A DNA stretch of 60,000 nt from Polytrichum commune. Lineage: Eukaryota; Streptophyta; Polytrichopsida; Polytrichales; Polytrichaceae. Below the pieces are notes generated by a model. It made no database searches, had not been told where the DNA came from, and saw only the letters and a list, made by a program, of their open reading frames with translations. Location of the stretch: positions 8,496,001 through 8,556,000 of the forward strand of contig OX485804.1 in the NCBI GenBank assembly GCA_950295325.1. The letters are read 5' to 3'. This document shows positions 56,745 through 60,000 of the stretch, piece by piece. Positions within the stretch are counted from its first letter, which is position 1. Every line of letters begins with the position of its first letter. Both the position numbers and the translations under genes were made by a program.

Positions 56745-57135
56745 AGACTAAGAGAAGTTCAAGATCAAAAGAGATATTTATGGGTAAATTATATCAAAGA
56801 GAAAGTTGAGAAAGTAAGAGAAATCCGATTTTGATTCAAAGTGAAGAAACTAAGAGAGAGATACAATACTTAAAAGAGATCCGAGTGAGATAAAAAAAGT
56901 TAAGAGATATCCAATGATGATTCAAAGCTAGGAGATTGTAAGAAATCCAAGAATGCTTCAAAATTAGGTGAGTAATAGAGATGCAATAAGGAGTCTAAGC
57001 GTAGAAACTAAGAGTTCGATCTAAAATTTAAGAGAGATCCAAGAGAGATGGAAGATCTAGAGAGATCTCATAATGATCCAAAACAGGGAGACTGAGAGAT
57101 TCAAGAACGGTTCTAAGCTAATAAATGAAGAGAGA
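56745..57135. repeat. Purine-rich degenerate tandem repeat
   Basis: The phrases 'ctaagaga(g/a)atcc' and '(a/g)atgattcaaag' recur with variable spacing of about 30-60 bp across almost 400 bp. G+A is strongly over-represented on the plus strand. It looks like an old minisatellite. The 88-codon frame at 56568-56834 only partly overlaps it and is not supported. Confidence 0.65.
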
Positions 57136-57350
57136 TCACTTACGTACTAGAGCTAAATACAAAAGCTCCGAGAATGCAAATGAAGGACCACAACTACTAA
57201 GAACACAAACCAAAAACTTCTCAAAGCATAATCCAATAGGCACAAACAACTCTCACACAAACCAAGAGTCATTAACACACATTCTACAAGCCGAGAGCCA
57301 CAACCACCACGAGCCTCAAGAAGATAGGCAAAATTGGAAGAGGAGAGTGT

Positions 57351-57392
57351 CACAAGGGACTTTGTAAGAGGCCTCTTACAAAGTCCCTTGTG
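57351..57392. repeat. Perfect 42-bp palindrome
   Basis: cacaagggactttgtaagag then gc.. continues into its exact reverse complement with no spacer; the centre is gagg|cctc at 57371/57372. Flanks beyond 42 bp do not pair. Confidence 0.95.
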
Positions 57393-57399
57393 TTGGTGG

Positions 57400-58546
57400 G
57401 TGGGACCAAAAGTGCTCATGGCCTTATCAAGGCTTGAGGCATGTTAGTTGTGGGTAGCTAAACATATACATACAAAACTAACAACTTATTAGTCCATATT
57501 TCAATCATGATAATCATAAGATTCCAACAAAAATCTTGAAGGTTGTTGGGCACTCGTGGATTGAGACTGCATCGCATCAACAGGGTGTTCCTTGAGTATA
57601 GACATGTTGACATGGTGGAAAACCCTAGGTCTGAACAATGCACTGGACAAACCTCGGGCTTCAGCCAATGACATCGTAGGGAGCTTTTGTCTGGGTGGTT
57701 GTTTGAACCAGCGCTTAGACATGAAATTTGGACATGACAAAATCGTATGTGTAGTTCTATACTAGCCTTGTATGTGCACTAAATCTCTTGTTATAAACAC
57801 TTCTTTGTTGCATGCAAACTGTTGTTTGTGATCTTTATACGTCTAGAGTGGATTATCGACCCCATTGCTTCTTAAAGTACATATGCCTATAGTTTTCTTC
57901 CCCCAACATGCAAGTTTGTTTTGCAATAAACTTGTATTGATGGCACAAACGATAATCTCATGTGCATTATTATTTCTGGACAGAACAATTCTTCGTATAT
58001 ACTTGAAACATAATAACTCATGTAACAACACTCCTTTCTTATAAATACCTCCAGACTTGAGCTTGTCATGGTTAACCCTTATGATTTTGGCGAAGGAAAC
58101 AGCTTCTTGATCTACAAGGAAAACCAAAAGAAGCTCCTCGCAATATCATAATGCCCAACCATATCCAGTCCCCTATTACTGACTGAGACTGGAGAATCTG
58201 ACCAAAATAGAGGCAAATAATTGTGCCAAGAATTGACCAAGAATGTGAAATGGTCTGAGAGAAAGTTGAAGCATTACTCCACGGCTTGCAAACTGGGTAT
58301 AGTACAAAGAGTCCGTCCTCTAATGAGTAAGATGTTGTCTTCACTTTGTACCCAACAGGCTCACGGAGTTCCAGTTTCCCAAATGGGTTCCTGTTCTGTC
58401 ATAACTAATCTACCAAGTAAAAAAAACACTGATATGTGAGAATGACACATGTGCTGTAATTTGGGCTGACTGTTCAAGGATCCTTGTAAAAATGACTCCC
58501 ACCAACACTGGGTATACTGTATATTACTGGGAGAGAGTGGAAACCC
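57400..58546. other. No recognised gene
   Basis: Non-coding by my reading. The part next to 58547 probably includes the 3' UTR of the coiled-coil gene on the minus strand. Confidence 0.5.
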
Positions 58547-60000
58547 CTATGAACTCAAGGGGCTTTTTCCAGGGCGACTGCTTTTTGATACATGTAAAAG
58601 CTCTGGTTGGGCTAATCCCATGTTCACCATTTGATCAACCTCTTCATCATTATCATCCAGGCCAACTTCTTGTCCATCCGCGCTCATCTCTTCCTCATTG
58701 AACTCAATCTGGTGATACTCCACCACCTCATGCAACATCTGGTTTTCTCGTGCGTAATTTGCATTTTCTTGTTGCAAGCGTTGTTTCTCAGCTAGCAATG
58801 TCTCAAGCTGAAGCCTCACCTGTAGGATCATTCAAATGAAGGGTGTGAAATTTCTACGGTATCTTGACTTACATTAACTTACATAAGCCAAACAAGCAAC
58901 CACCTTTGTGCAAGATCCCTGCTATGACAATAAAATGAAAACATCACTACCAGAAGAATTGCCCAGTGTTGGTCTGGTATCAATAAATTGATACCATTCA
59001 GGTATATATAATGAGGATTTCACATTTTTTTTATAACAGTAATGTATGGGTAGTTGATGGCATTTTTTGTTTTCGATACCAGTATGGTCTATATACCATT
59101 CAAGAACCTTCATACCTGGGCCAATTCACCCTAGTATCAATATGGTCTAGAATGATATTGACTTGGATAGTAACTCAGGTATACAAAGACTCTCACACCT
59201 TGACATACCCACCAAATATCAATATCTGGCTGGTATTACAATTTTGATACCCATGGGTAGGTTCTTTGATAGCAATATTAATGCTGATTATTGACTATGC
59301 ATTCACCTATATACAAGATCAAAACTCAAATTGACCCCTTGTCAGCACTTTGCAAATGCAGACCAATCTACTCTTTTGCTAACAAATTTTTGAGAAAGAC
59401 ATAGCAGTCACTCGACTATAATTTACCAGGTCGTCTTCATCTGGCCTTGTTCCTTTCACCACACTTTCACGCAGCCTTCTGTTTTCTTCCTCCAACTGTG
59501 AACAGCGGTCCCGTAGAAATGTCAGGTCACCCCTTACAGTTTTCAGTTCTCGCAGTAGCATCTTTGCTTTTGATGCCATAGCCATGGCCACCTGTACACC
59601 ACCACCAGTACCAGATAGGTACAATCTCTACATTCAATAAATTTGATGATTGCATGAAAACTATACTATTTTGACCCTGAAGACAAGCATTGAGAGTTAC
59701 TGACAGAGATCAGAAAGCCTAAGTGCGTGCAACATAAAAATCACACTTGAGCCAGTAATTTAAATCTCATCTTGTAGTGAAACATCACCACAATCAATAT
59801 TGAGACATCACCCCACCATCAAAATATAACACGAGGATGATAATAATCAGAAGGAAATATTTGTGACTTACATCACGAGAGGCCTTCAGCTGTATATCTC
59901 CTGATAAGCCTGTCCCTTCTGGTGTGGCTGTTCCATTTGCCTTGTCCACTGAGTTGCGTATGGACACGCGTGGACTAATAGAGGGGGACTTCTTCCAAAG
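58547..60000 (-). CDS. Conserved plant coiled-coil protein, 3' exons, runs off the window
   Basis: Exons on the minus strand: 60000-59872 (partial), 59592-59427 and 58819-58547 (TAG stop). Splice sites are good (gat|gtaagt, acag|gtg, ctg|gtaaat, acag|gtg) and all joins are phase 0. The product reads ..KASRD+[17 protein letters not shown].., ..[15 protein letters not shown].., ..DEDDL+[15 protein letters not shown].., [16 protein letters not shown], then an acidic C-terminal tail. I recall this [13 protein letters not shown]...[27 protein letters not shown] pattern from uncharacterised plant proteins, but I cannot give a name or function. The heptad-like E/L/R content predicts coiled coils and oligomerisation. 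The N-terminal half lies beyond the window. The upstream intron contains R1 repeat copy 2. Confidence 0.85.
58975..59320 (+). repeat. Dispersed repeat family R1, copy 2
   Basis: Matches 1741-2080 in the same orientation, at an estimated 75-80% identity by eye. It lies in the intron between exons 59592-59427 and 58819-58547 of the coiled-coil gene. Confidence 0.72.

Overview
The window looks like nuclear DNA of a land plant. It has spliced protein genes with short GT..AG introns, a chloroplast-type purine-biosynthesis gene with a telo-box just upstream, a coiled-coil gene of a type I know only from plants, and a dense layer of nested transposable elements. The mix of elements (a pogo-like DDE transposon of a kind I associate with mosses and basidiomycetes, and a LINE resembling the algal Dualen/RandI group) fits a non-flowering plant better than an angiosperm. 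That placement is an inference and I cannot name the species.

Host genes. (1) A strictosidine-synthase-like beta-propeller gene, 5' end not found, three exons at 2274-2501, 3761-3928 and 5544-5943 (+), followed by decayed tandem copies of its own 3' end. (2) A complete AIR synthase gene (purM/PUR5 type), three exons at 21278-22159, 23045-23162 and 23508-23719 (+). (3) The 3' half of a coiled-coil protein gene on the minus strand at 58547-60000, running off the window. (4) Three copies of a gene for a small secreted Val/Leu-rich protein (131 aa) at 16477-16872 (-), 41537-41932 (+) and 48491-48886 (+). Each copy has its own TATA box and lies in a multi-kilobase duplicated segment (units A, B, C). 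Unit A is inverted relative to B and C.

Mobile DNA. 7.7-14.6 kb is a nest: a hAT-type element (8-bp duplication) full of a C-rich minisatellite, a truncated SINE with a 15-bp duplication, an LTR fragment, and a 5.5-kb pogo-like element (TA duplication). The pogo-like element carries a broken transposase and exon-like pieces of at least two host genes. Two Tourist/Harbinger-like MITEs (TTA duplications) lie at 19-20.3 kb, a CACTA-like MITE (ATT duplication) at 56 kb, and two probable solo LTRs cut unit B, one 31 bp upstream of the TATA box of the secreted-protein gene.

The centrepiece is an apparently full-length 11.7-kb non-LTR retrotransposon (26911-38659) bounded by a perfect 15-bp target-site duplication. 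It encodes an ORF1 with an RRM-like segment. ORF2 carries a perfect 2A ribosome-skipping motif, an APE-type endonuclease, reverse transcriptase, an unassigned domain, RNase H, a CCHC zinc knuckle and what reads as a restriction-like endonuclease. A dual-endonuclease LINE with a 2A peptide in a plant is the most unusual thing here. This copy has several frameshifts and stops. The rest (about 51.6-55.9 kb and other gaps) is AT-rich with no gene I can recognise.
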